A stretch of DNA of 64,000 bases from NCBI GenBank assembly GCA_963422465.1, contig OY730171.1, positions 3,988,202-4,052,201 of the forward strand. Reading direction: 5' to 3'. The translations under genes were made by a program, and so were the position numbers. This stretch comes from Lichina pygmaea. Taxonomy: Eukaryota > Ascomycota > Lichinomycetes > Lichinales > Lichinaceae. Below, in pieces: positions 9,951 to 20,626 of this stretch. Within the stretch, counting starts at the first letter, position 1; the number at the start of each line of letters is the position of its first letter. The notes under the pieces were generated by a model. The model saw nothing but the letters and a program-made list of their open reading frames with translations. It had not been told where the DNA came from and made no database searches.

Positions 9951-12900
9951 CTAGATGGCGGCTTCTCTGTTGGGCGGTTCAGAGCCGCTACGGCCACCGC
10001 CACCGTCGCGTGTTGCCTCATCTCGGACGCCGGACCCAGCCGCGGTGCGGAAGTTAAGGTTGCCGATTCTTTGGACGAGGTTGCTTCCCACAGCGTCGAC
10101 GGCTCCACGGGGCGCCATCAGGCTCGGCCCTGCACTTGCTATCTCCTGTACCCTGAACAGCTTGATCGCCGTGCCATTCCATGTCCCGACGGCCCCCTTG
10201 GAGATGCTGATTTCGCTGGCGAAAATCAAGCCCCACAGGAGGGATTCGTACCAGCCAAGCGATAGCGAAGACCATTCAAACAGATGCACACGAATGGGCG
10301 ACGGCTCGATACCCCGGACCGAAGCATGGCGAATGGCCTCGTGGTCCGTCGAGAGGGCCGAAGTGCGTGAGACGCCGTTGGAGGGCAGCTGCTCACCAAG
10401 CTCCTGGATCAAGGTGAGGATGGTATGCAATGGAAGTTCGGGCACCCATGACTCGACCTATGCGTGAGCATCGTGGGGTCAGCCCTGCGACAACGATGAT
10501 CCGAGATGGGGGGGGGGGGGGGGGGGGGTGGGTTTCGTTGGATCCGACTCACCCATTCCGTGGTCGGCTCGAAGCCACCATCGTGACCGCTCATCCCGAT
10601 CATCGCGCGAACAAGGCTGGTCGTGCTGTTTTGCCGGGAAAACGATGGCGCTCCGGCAGGCATCTTGCCGCGCGCCTTCTCGGACATGCCTCGTACCTGG
10701 AGCGGAACGGTCTCGTCGATGGACGAAGACACCGACGCCGAACGTGCTTCTTGCGTCAGAGGGGAGGTACGGGCTGGCGGTTGTGAGGCCTGGTCGTCCT
10801 CGGAATCCTCATCGTCCCCGATGGCGAATGCGCTGTTCTCTTCGGGCACGTCCTGCAGCGCCGAGAGACGTGCGTGCGTGCCGGTTGGGCTGCGAATGCC
10901 GTCGCTCGAGCCAGCCGGCGTCGGGCTTGCACTGGTCGAGCTATTGACGGCCTCCTTTTTCTGGCGGTGATGGCGTTCGATGTCTGTTTCTCCACACTCG
11001 AGCGTGAAGAGACGTAGGGCCTCGACTTTCTTCCGCGACCGGAGAAGTGCGAGGACGAAGGTGGTGTTGCCTGGAAGTTGGTGAGAAGGTCACTTCACAG
11101 ATACCGGTGTCCCGATCGACCTACCGCTGTATTGATGTTCGATGATCGCATTGATGGCCTCCAAGAGGGATGACAGCACTTTGTGGTTGGTCTCGTTGGC
11201 CAGAAGGAAGGAAGGGGACGACGTGGAGGAGAAGAGCTGCATCAATTTGCTGCTGGAAGCCGCGTTGAGATTTTCCAAGTAGGCGGCCACGTTGTTGAGG
11301 ATGGCAAGCAGGGCTGGGTATATGGCATGCAGCTTGCCTTGGCTTGCCGTCATGAGCTTGTAGATCGACTGCGCTCGTTAGGCCTTGAAAACGGGAGGTC
11401 GAGACGGCAAGGCTTACGATGATCAGGTAGTCGGCGTAGCTCCCACGGAAGCCTTCCAATCTGATGCTGGTAGGTAGCGTACCTTGGCTCTCGAACCTCT
11501 GGTTCAAGCCTCGGCCGAATCGTCGCTCCGCGCTGAGCGTCTGCAACACAAAGACGCACATCCGCACTAGGCCATGTTGGGACGGATCCTCTCTGTTCTC
11601 CAGGGCGTAGAATAGGATCAAGATAAGGAAGTCATGGGCTCTGTCTGCCTCGACAACGAAAGCGCGGAAGCTCTTATTGCACTGCAGTGTCTCCCAGAAG
11701 AGCATGATCACCTCCGGTGCCCAGCTGATCGACTTCTGGCTGCCCGGCAAGTATGAAGCGTTTGCTTGCACCTGTCATGGTGAGCTGCCGTTCCGCACCA
11801 CGAGGTACAAATCAAGCCAACGGTAAGACTTACTGGTTGATTCAACACTCGGGTCATGCCGTCCACGAGAAACTGAAAATCTTGAGGCCGATGTAGTCGG
11901 CCGAGGAAATGGCGGAAGTAATTCTTGCCCGAGGGTCCATCTTTGCCGTCGGGGACCGGATAGAGTACCAAGACCATCAGAAGTTGCAGGCAGTAATTGA
12001 CAAGGACCTGTCTGGAATCTTTAAAGACAACGTGGTCATAGGGCACTCGCCAGCTGGCAGGATTGTATTTCATGGTCTGCATGGATCAGCGTTGGATCTT
12101 CTTCGACTTGCCATGGCAAAGACTGACGGTATTGAGGAGGGAACACAGCACGGAGAGAACGATTTGTTTGTCCGGGCAGGTGACCATATGCGTCAAGGCC
12201 TTGACGCCCTTTACCGGCAAGATATCTGTCACCCGTCAGCTTTGCCCCTTGACTGGGAAAGATACGACTTACTCGACGGCATGTACATGGACTTGCTGAC
12301 CATGACGATGATCAATTTCAAGATATCGCAACGGCTTCGTTCGAAATCCTTGCTCGTCGGAAGCGACGTATGACATCCGACTCCACTTTGCCATATTGCA
12401 TAGGTGATTTTGTTCTGACCCGTGGCCGGTGCGGGAACCGTGAAGCCGGCAAAGAAGAGCATGTCAACCAAGGTGTCGATGAGCTCCTCCCCCAGCGGTC
12501 TCTGTTGTCTTTCGCCATCGACAAGTTGATCACGCGGGGGATCTTGGCCCTGTTTGGAGTCAAAGAGCACCTCCGTCTGGCCAGCTTGTCCGGAACGAGC
12601 GTGGCGGCTCCTTGGCGTCCAGAAGAATCCATTCTCCCACTTGTCGAGGTGTTCCATCTCATAAAGAAAGGGCAGAAGCCTTGTGAGAATGCGTATGCAG
12701 TTCAGCGCATGCCTTTCGGGTGCGACTTCTGGATCTGGGAAGGAACGATGGTCCCGTAGTTCGAAGAGGCGTGTAGTGACTGCGAGCAAGAGCGATTCCA
12801 GATTCGAGAAGGCCTTGTCGCGGGTCCTCCGAATGTCTGAGTGGGAAAAGAGCGTCGACACATCCTCCTGTGTCTCCGGGAGCTCCCAGAACTGGAAGGG

Positions 12901-13054
12901 ATCCTATCATCAGCCTGAACAGAAATCGAGGTGTGGACCGCAGCACCAGGACACGCACAGCAGTCCAGAAGGGATCGTGGGCTGGTATGCGGGCTTCGTC
13001 CGAGAGTCGGAAGATGCTCTTCTTGAAGCTGAGCTTCGAGTCCGAGGCACCCAT
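9951..13054 (-). CDS. HID1: HID1-family Golgi protein (892 aa, 8 exons)
   Basis: Minus-strand exons are 13054-12959, 12891-12273, 12225-12128, 12076-11834, 11771-11418, 11368-11125, 11070-10553 and 10457-9951, totalling 2679 bases. Hid1 (yeast Ecm30 relatives) is a conserved peripheral Golgi protein linked to trans-Golgi sorting. The N-terminus MGASDSKLSFKKSIFRLSD is the family hallmark and keeps the N-terminal Gly-2 that can be myristoylated. Further hallmarks are DIRRTRDKAFSNLESL, NCIRILTRLLPFLYE, KITYAIWQSGVGC, YLPGSQKSISWAPEV, RAHDFLILILFYALE and, near the C-terminus, HLFEWSSLSLGWYESLLWG. Residues about 560 to 700 are a variable Ser/Glu-rich insert. The seventh intron (10458-10552, 95 bases) is lengthened by a run of 20 G. 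Spacing and length fit fungal orthologues. Confidence 0.95.
10509..10528. repeat. Run of 20 G inside a HID1 intron
   Basis: A pure G tract (C on the coding strand) lies in the seventh HID1 intron, 51 bases downstream of the acceptor on the plus-strand map. It is one of several G/C homopolymers of 14 to 28 bases in the window. Confidence 0.95.
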
Positions 13055-13650
13055 GATGTTATCATGTAACCCGTCCGCCTATGCCGTCCGTCGGTCAGCT
13101 ATGGAGACAGGAGACTAGGTCGAAGCACTCTTACCTAGCGCTGGTCAGCCATGCTCCGTGGTGACGGAGGTGCAGTGAATCTGTCATACAGGGGTACCGT
13201 AGGCAGTACATATTGATCCTCGCTATTTCTGAAATCTTCCAGATCCATCGAGTATCTGCAGAAGTCTTTTGGTTGGTTTTTGTATACGGTATATCGAGGC
13301 GATGGCGGGGCGGCGCTGATGACTAAGCAGATGTGTTACACGTGATCGACTCGTAGGAATCGGTCAGTACGAATCAGTTGGGACTGGGAAGTCTGGGTGA
13401 AAAATCCGCCGGCAATTGCACCATCGAGCAATTGGCCGATGATAGACCCATGATCATTATGATCACTTCACTCGTGCTCGGAGCCTGGTGTGGGGTTTTA
13501 CATACGGGCGCTCTCAGTGACCGTCGTAGATATTGGCTGCCGCTCTGTAGGTATTGGCGTGTGTCGCGGAGTGCCAGTGACGCAGGGTATGACTGAAACT
13601 CCGAACGCACCGCAAGCAAACATGATCGTGTACACGATCTCTCTCCCCGC
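13055..13650. other. Intergenic, POM34 3' side to HID1 start
   Basis: 596 bases between two minus-strand genes. It should contain the HID1 promoter. I see no coding sequence or strong repeat. Confidence 0.55.
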
Positions 13651-14523
13651 TCACGAATACAAGCCACCGCCGACTGGACTTCCTCGACCTCGCTCGTACA
13701 GCCATTTGCTGTTCAGCCCAACGCTCGCACCCTTCCCACGAGATGGAGTCGGCGTGGCAGGCAGGCTGATGCCACCGAGATCTAATCCTCCAGAGATCGA
13801 TCCCAGAGGCGATGACGAACCCTGTGACTGTCTCTTCAGAGCCCCTCGACAATCTTCCTGTAGAGCCTTGTGGAGCAACGGACTGGCATTGCCGGCGAAC
13901 GACGAGTTTCTTGGCGACATGCCTCGCAGCGGACTTCCTTTACCCGACAGAGGGGAGCCAGAAAGCGGACTGCCACGGGCGTCTGAGCTTCCAGTGCGTG
14001 GAGTTGTTGACTGCGGATAGCGAGGTGGAGTGACATACGCCGAAGTTGGCGTGCCTGGAGGTGTCGCTTTTGGATCCAACCCAAGTAAGGCCCGCTGAGA
14101 TGGGGTGAGAGGTATATCGACCACCTCGTCCTTCGGGAGCATGAGCGGTACCAGCGCGAAGAATATGTTGAAGACAAGGAGACCCCGAGCAAACAAGAGA
14201 GGAAATATGATATAGTTCGCGATGGGACCGATAACGGCGGCCACGAGTGGTCTGTCTCACGAGATTGAATGAGTCTATTGCCAAGCAGTTGGGGTCAAGT
14301 ATACTGACGCTTGCTGTATGGTCCACCCCGGAAACCAAGTCGCTAGGAGCATTCCTGCGTTCCATAAGATGGATTTGACATTACGGTCCGTGAAAGTCGC
14401 AAGATTGCGTCTCCGTGCGATCTCATCGAAGCTTGGATGTTGCCATGTTCCCGTAGGAGGCGTGGACGGAGGGGCCGGTGCGAGTCGCGACAGAGGTGTC
14501 GCGGGCACCAAAGCGGAAGACAT
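13651..14523 (-). CDS. POM34: Nuclear pore membrane protein Pom34-like (271 aa)
   Basis: Two exons, 14523-14309 and 14251-13651 (816 bases), joined by a 57-base intron. Pom34 is an integral nucleoporin of the membrane ring, partnering Pom152 and Ndc1. The start MSSALVPATPLSRL is followed by a PPSTPPTGTWQHP segment and ARRRNLATFTDRNVKSILWN, then a hydrophobic stretch (about 50-66) and, straight after the intron, a long membrane segment PLVAAVIGPIANYIIFPLLF that runs on to FFALVPLML. The C-terminal half is a Ser/Pro/Gly-rich tail with repeated SGSPLSG and GSPLRG phrases. Two membrane spans plus a disordered tail fit the fungal Pom34 (NPCC) family. The assignment rests on this architecture and remembered similarity. 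Confidence 0.75.
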
Positions 14524-15079
14524 TCTGGCAACAACTGGCTATTAGCTGAGCTCCACTTAAAAATGTTGATGAGAGATATCATCTTACCAATGCAGCTATC
14601 CCAGCAATTGTTAGTATCGTTAGCTTCTACTTACTTACCCTTCCTCAACTCAACTCCAACACAGCGTTGGTGGTTCTCGCTGGTCCGTCGCTGCCGTGGA
14701 GTTTTGTTTGGGTCATGACACTTACGAGTACTGCGTACAGTACGCGGAGAGCTACAGTACACCTCGACCGTCGTGACCGTGAAGTGTCACGACTTTATCA
14801 TAGTCGTGCTCAAAGTTGAATGAGGACGCTTCAGATTACGCCAGAAGACCAAGCCATATCTAATTTCTTGAGAGTAGCATGATCACTGAGTCGTAAGTCG
14901 GGTCTGGCTGTCTCACTCGGGTAACGCCGTGCCCCACCTCACGTACATACGTACCTTCGTACAGTACGTACATACGTACTGTACGTATGGGTACCGAAAC
15001 GTGATACCATTGGCTCTGTCGGTACGTAACCTTGCACGCCCTGGTGCAAATCCCACCTACAGTACATCCATCCAGGAAC
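14524..15079. other. Divergent intergenic region, POM34 and GCV1
   Basis: 556 bases between divergent starts. Palindromic strings of ACGTAC/GTACGT type are dense at 14940-15000. No gene is seen. Confidence 0.55.
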
Positions 15080-16498
15080 ATGAACATCCTTCAATCAACC
15101 CAGCGGACATGTCTTCCTGGCGTCTTCTTCAAGACAGCTCTATGGAACCCAAGGGCGCAAACGATCTTGGGCCGACAAACTGCAAGGTTTACCTCGTCCG
15201 AGACGCCACAATTACGCCAAACCCCACTCCATGATCTCCATCTCACCCATGGCGCTAAGATGGTGCCCTTCGGCGGTTTCGCCATGCCTCTCCAGTACGC
15301 AGACCAGTCCATCGGGGACAGCCATCGGTGGACGCGCAGGAACGCCAGCCTGTTCGATGTGTCCCATATGTGAGGACCACTATCCAGGATAAATCGATCT
15401 GTACGAGCTGGCCGTTTTGCTGAGAGGCGAGTCCCCAGGGTACAGCACCGATTGGTGGGTTCAGGGGTCTCTCCACTCCTCAAGCGATTGACACCCTCCT
15501 CAATCGCGAACATTGATACCCACCACTCGACCCTATCCTGCTTCCTGCATCCGGGGACCGGCGGAATTGTTGATGATACCGTGATTACCCGGTTGGGCCC
15601 AGAGGCCTTTTATCTTGTTACAAATGCGGCTTGCAGCGAAAAGGATACCGCCTACCTGACGAAGCACATAGGAGATTCGGCTGAAGGCTTGATCAAGTGG
15701 GATGTCTTGCGTGGCTGGGGCCTCGTGGCCATCCAGGGCCCGCTCAGCGCTTCGTTGCTCGAGCCCTTACTTGTTGGCGGTGAGGAGGAGACCAACCTAG
15801 ACACACTCTACTTTGGCCAGTCGCGCCTTGTGCGGGTTCGGCTTGCGTCTGGTACCCATGCTGAATCTCCTGTCCTCGTATCTCGGGGTGGCTATACGGG
15901 CGAGGACGGCTTCGAGATCTCCCTCCCACCCGATGTGGCTTCCGCCTTCACCAAGGCTCTCCTTGAGAAGTCAGGCCCGGAAAAGCTGCGTCTGGCGGGT
16001 CTGGGCGCGCGGGATAGCCTTCGCCTAGAGGCGGGATTGTGCCTCTACGGGCATGACCTAGATGATACCACCACACCGGTGGAAGCCAGTCTCAGCTGGC
16101 TTGTCGGCAAGGATCGACGAGCTGAGGGCGGCTTTTTCGGGGCGGAAGCCATCCTGCCGCAGCTTAAAGCCTTGAAGGACGGCGGTACAGGTGTTACGAG
16201 GAGGAGAGTGGGCTTGACTGTTGAAGATGTGCCCGCTAGGGAAGGGAGCGAGATCTTGTCGCTGCCATCGGACACCAACGGCGCGCTGCAGCAAGAGGAG
16301 CCCATCGGGAAGATTACGTCCGGCTGCCCTTCACCCAGCTTACCCGGGACCAATATTGCCATGGGTTACGTCAAGCTCGGCTCTCACGTACCGGGGACCC
16401 AAGTGAGCGTTCTCGTACGAGGAAAGAAGAGGAAAGCCACGGTCAGAAAGCTACCTTTCATTCCTACCCAATACAAGAAGGCAGGTATACGCCTGTAG
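15080..16498 (+). CDS. GCV1: Mitochondrial aminomethyltransferase, glycine cleavage T protein (449 aa)
   Basis: Exons 15080-15369 and 15439-16498 (1350 bases) flank a 69-base intron that splits the ATG codon of DVSHM. The T protein transfers the aminomethyl carbon from the lipoyl H protein to tetrahydrofolate, releasing ammonia, in the mitochondrial matrix. The first 50 residues are Arg/Thr/Gln-rich with few acids, as expected for a presequence; [20 protein letters not shown] then opens the folate-binding fold. Further signatures are [60 protein letters not shown] and [12 protein letters not shown], ending in the C-terminal barrel. Length is that of fungal GCV1. An in-frame ATG-like start further upstream is less likely because the presequence begins well at 15080. 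Confidence 0.94.
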
Positions 16499-17316
16499 CC
16501 ACTGGAGAGACGATTGGATAGTCTAGTGGTTTTTTTTTTTTTTTAGCTCGGGTTGGAATGCGTGGTCATATGACCTGCACGCGTCCATCACTGATGAGAA
16601 ACGAGTGCTCTACGCCATACAGTGAAATATAGGCAACACGCACAAGATACTTTCAATCGGCAATCAGGCTACTTTTCCGCGTATGACGTCGCCGTACGAA
16701 AGAGCTTCAAGCAGGAAAGCACCTCTTGCTCCATCCAGTAGCTGCGCTAGATCTAGGAGCGAGCTCGGGCTAATAATTCTCATACATCCGGTCAACGGAT
16801 ATTTCCCTCTTTGAGGGCGTGGAACTCCAGAGCGATCTACTGCTCGAGGTACCAGTAAGGAGAACAGGCCCGACTGTTTACTGTACAGGCCTACTCATGG
16901 TGCTGCGCCTACTAATCCTCGGTCGTGGCAATACTCTGACCTCGACAGTGGCGACATAGCTCAGGTTTCGGTGCTCAGAGGCAGCATTCTCAACACCCTC
17001 AACGAACTATCAATGGATGCTTAGTTAGCCGAACGACAAGTAGCTCGGCCAGTTCGCGGTGATAGACATTTCTCTGTTCTTTTGTTGTACCGTACCGTAC
17101 CGTGTTGTTGTCGTCATCAGGCTTGACAGGTGTATACCAAGTCAAGGTTTGGGCGGTGTTGCTGTTACATCAGTCGAGTTGAATGTGGCTGATGGAAACA
17201 TAAGCAGAAGATCGGTCACTTAGAATAGGGGTTGAGAAAATAATTTTGGGTTGTGATTCTGGCACGCCTGGCACTCTGTACCCCACGAACCGGTTCATTC
17301 AGCGCACCAGCCCACA
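16499..17316. other. Intergenic, GCV1 to ARG4
   Basis: 818 bases with a run of 16 T at about 16530-16545 just after GCV1, and no other notable structure. It includes the ARG4 promoter. No gene is supported. Confidence 0.55.
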
Positions 17317-19036
17317 ATGGCTTCCAAGCAGCAGAAGTCATCCAAGGATGTCTCTGGCAAGCTTTGGGGTGGAAGATTCTCGGGTCCGTAAAACGCCGAA
17401 TGAACACTACATGCTCCGCGGACGCTGTGCTAACTGTTCCAGGCACACTTGACCCGTTGATGATTGCCTACAACCGGTCCATCTACTTTGACCGAGCCTT
17501 TTATGCTCAGGACATTGCTGGCTCGATTGCCTTCGCCCGTGCAAACGTCACAACTGGGATCCTCACCGAAGATGACTTTGCATCGATCGAGAAGGGCTTC
17601 GAACAGATCCTGGAGGAATGGCGGACTGACTCATTCGAGATCAACCCTGATCTGGACGAGGACATCCACACCGCCAATGAACGCAGGCTAGGAGAGATCA
17701 TCGGCAAGGATACCGCTGGGAAACTTCACACGTGGGCTATCGTCCTGTGTTTTCTTCCAGACAGCGTAGAAAGGCTTACATATCGTCAGTGGGAGGAGTC
17801 GCAATGACCAGGTTGCAACGGACTTGCGCCTGTGGCTGCGTGATGAGCTGCGGCAGACCGCGGAAAGGCTTGCTGCTCTGATCGAGGCTTACGTGTTGCG
17901 GGCGGAGAAGGAGATTGACCATATCATGCCCGGCTACAGCCATCTCCAGCGTGCGCAGGTGACTCATCTCATTGCCAGCTATACGGATTCCTGCTGACGT
18001 GCTCATAGCCCGTCCGTTGGAGCCACTGGCTACTCAGCTATGGCACGGCCTTGGCCACAGATCTGGAGCGGCTACATGAAGTCATCCAGCGTGTCAACAG
18101 ATCCCCCCTTGGCTGTGGCGCCCTGGCTGGGAATCCATTCCGCATCGATCGTGACGCGATGGCCAAGGAGCTGGGCTTTGATGGCTTGATGCCCAATAGC
18201 ATGGCCGCCGTGTCAGATCGAGATTTCATCATCGAGACGATGCAATGGGGCTCAACCCTGATGCTGCACCTCTCGCGGTGGAGTGAAGACTTGATTGTAT
18301 ACAGCTCTGCAGAGTTTGGGTTCGTTCGGTTGGCGGATGCCTATACGACTGGCAGTTCACTCATGCCACAGAAGAAAAACTGTAACTTGCCCTTTCGAGT
18401 TTTCCTGTCTTTCTCGGCCGCTCGACTGAGCTGACAAGATAGATAGGCGATTCGCTTGAATTGATCCGTGGAAAATGTGGCACCGTGTTTGGTGGATTGG
18501 CAGGGCTGATGATGACCATCAAGGGTACCCCTTCGACTTACAACAAGGATCAGCAGGAAAGCATTGAACATATGCTTAACCACGTCAAGACACTGAAAGA
18601 CAGCATCGTGATAGCAGAGCGCGTGTTGCTAACATTGACGGTGTTTCCGGACAAGATGCGGGCTGCGTTGTCCCCAGATATGCTCGCCACCGATCTTGCA
18701 GAGTACCTAGTCAGGAAAGGTAACTGTTCCCCACAATCCTGCCATCTTCTATATAGCTCTGAAGACATCTGATCATCAACAGGTTTGCCGTTCCGAGAAA
18801 CACACCACATATCAGGTCGAATAGTGGCCCTTGCCGAGAAGGAAGGGAAACCCATGAACGAATTGACTGTTGAGCAGTTCAAGAGTGTGGACGATCGGTT
18901 CGCCAACGACGTGCTACAGGTATTCGACTACGACCGCTCCGTCGAGTTGAAATCGGCCGCTGGGGGCACAAGCAAGTCGGCTGTCAGGGAGCAAATCAGC
19001 CTGTTGAGGCGTGCCATAGGTGCAAGAGAAGACTAG
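17317..19036 (+). CDS. ARG4: Argininosuccinate lyase (474 aa, 6 exons)
   Basis: Exons 17317-17383, 17443-17731, 17790-17958, 18009-18381, 18447-18719 and 18783-19036 total 1425 bases. The enzyme splits argininosuccinate into arginine and fumarate, the last step of arginine synthesis, as a cytosolic tetramer. The start MASKQQKSSKDVSGKLWGGR leads into the conserved LWGGRFSG. Signatures are HTANERRLGE, GRSRNDQVATDLRLW, GYSHLQRAQPVRWSHW and the flexible catalytic loop GSSLMPQKKNCDSLELIRGK at about residues 290-309. The fifth exon begins inside this loop, and the split codon there reads Cys where homologues usually have Pro or Ala (KKNPDS or KKNADS). The C-terminus carries the LPFRETHHISGRIV helix. 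The neighbouring upstream gene GCV1 is on the same strand but is metabolically separate. Confidence 0.96.
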
Positions 19037-20223
19037 ACTTCGAGTGGAGGAAAGGAGGGAAGGGTCTCTGCTATAATCAGATGGAAACCCCCTCGCTCAG
19101 ATTTCTGATCAACATCTGATCAGGCCACTTGGCTTACACATGCCATCAACCTAGACTCCAGAACCTCAGGTTTCGCAGACAGCGGTTGCAGGCTCAGTCA
19201 AAGTACCTTCAACCTCCACTTCTTACTTAACCTAGTCTATCCTGGTAGCAGATGGCAATGAGAGTCTACAGGACTACTTAGCTTGATTTGATATGGTCTG
19301 ACCCAGCAAGCAGCAGCAGTCTAACCACTTGCTGCTGGCTATGTCAAGCCAGTTGCAGGTGCTGAAAAGAGGGTAGTCTTTTGGCACAAGAACATCTACG
19401 ATACTTACTCCAAGTACTTGAACTCTAGAATTTCACCAACTATCTGCAAGTTCCTGCAAGTGGCAGCAAGAACATGCACCTGGTATGACCTCTAGAGTTG
19501 CGAATGCAAGCACCATGGCCCTAGCGATTGGTCATATTTCAGACACGGAAGAAGTAAAGACGATAGCTACCGTACATGCGCACAAAGAAGAAAGGAAGTA
19601 GCTGCCGTCGTGGGAGAATTGGCAGAGCAGTTGATACAAGTTCAAATTTATGGCATGAATCAAAAAGATCAGAATGATTGCAGCTGTAGTCATGGCTGCG
19701 GAGATATAGCAACTACGGTACTGTATAAGGTAAGTAAGCTCCATCAAGGATCTGGTCAGCTATTGTAGGCACTGTAGGCAGGTGATTGTGGCAGGCAGGT
19801 GGGTGGTGGAGTAATGCGATCATTGAGTGTGAAAGAGGGGGGGGGGGGGGGGGGGGGGAACTTGTCAATCATTGTAGAGACAACAATCACTCTCTGATTG
19901 AGCTGAACTCAGCCTCTGGAAACTCATGTTCTCTACCAACTTAGCAGTAGCTCTACAGTGCCGTAGATTAGTAGTCTGCCTGGTTATATCGTCTGTTCTG
20001 TCACTGCTGGTAGGATTGTTGATGCTGAAGTCTATTCAGGGCCAGCTCAACCCACAGTACTGTGCATCAATCGGAAGAAGGTTCTGTGTGGAGCGTACTG
20101 GCCAGTAAAGCAGGCAGCTGCCCGGGATGTTGATGTCTTGCTTCTATCATCGCCCTATACGTACGTGCTCAAACCCTCTTCTTAGTTGTTGGTATATATA
20201 TTTCTTTTCCTTCCCCTATTTCT
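19037..20223. other. Intergenic, ARG4 to the split tRNA
   Basis: About 1.2 kb, more A+T-rich than the genes around it, with a run of roughly 20 G at about 19837-19858. The segment 19080-19500 is rich in CTTGC/GCAAG and CTAGA words and could be an old transposon relic, but I cannot name it. No gene is supported. Confidence 0.5.
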
Positions 20224-20365
20224 GAATGATTAGCTCAGTGGAAAGAGCACTCGTCGGTGGGCATTGTGTCAGACGGTTGATCCGTGGGCACAGAGTCTGC
20301 CCAGCTGGGCGGTTGATCCGCTCACTGACAGATGAGGGACGTGGGTTCGATTCCTACATCGTTCA
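20224..20365 (+). tRNA. tRNA with anticodon GAC (Val-type) and a 70-base intron in an unusual position
   Basis: The ends make a complete 72-base tRNA: acceptor GAATGAT pairs with ATCGTTC, D arm GCTC-AGTGGAAA-GAGC, anticodon stem CTCGT (20250-20254) with ATGAG (20332-20336), loop CTGACAG (20325-20331), a 4-base variable loop, T arm GTGGG-TTCGATT-CCTAC and discriminator A. The loop has the invariant U33 and a purine at 37, giving anticodon GAC. Between stem and loop lie 70 extra bases (20255-20324, or shifted by one because both ends carry C), so the intron falls between positions 31/32 or 32/33 and not after 37. The extra segment contains the 11-mer CGGTTGATCCG twice. Valine tRNAs of eukaryotes normally carry AAC, so this may be a diverged tRNA or a pseudogene. 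Confidence 0.65.
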
Positions 20366-20626
20366 TACAAAAATTTTTTTTTTTGAACCACAGGATCATG
20401 TGAGTTACAGTACACGGTCATATAACGCATCTGACGGTTACAGTACGGAACTACGGTATTCCCAGTTACGTAATCCTATATGTAGCCCCGCACTGTCCCA
20501 TTGCCGTGGCTAAGTTAGAGCCCTGCATGGGCTATGGGGTGCTTCGACCTCTTCCAGTAGAGCTACCGCAGCACGTACGGGAGCATATAACTTACTGGTG
20601 GACCAGTTCCATATGCGACAACCAAG

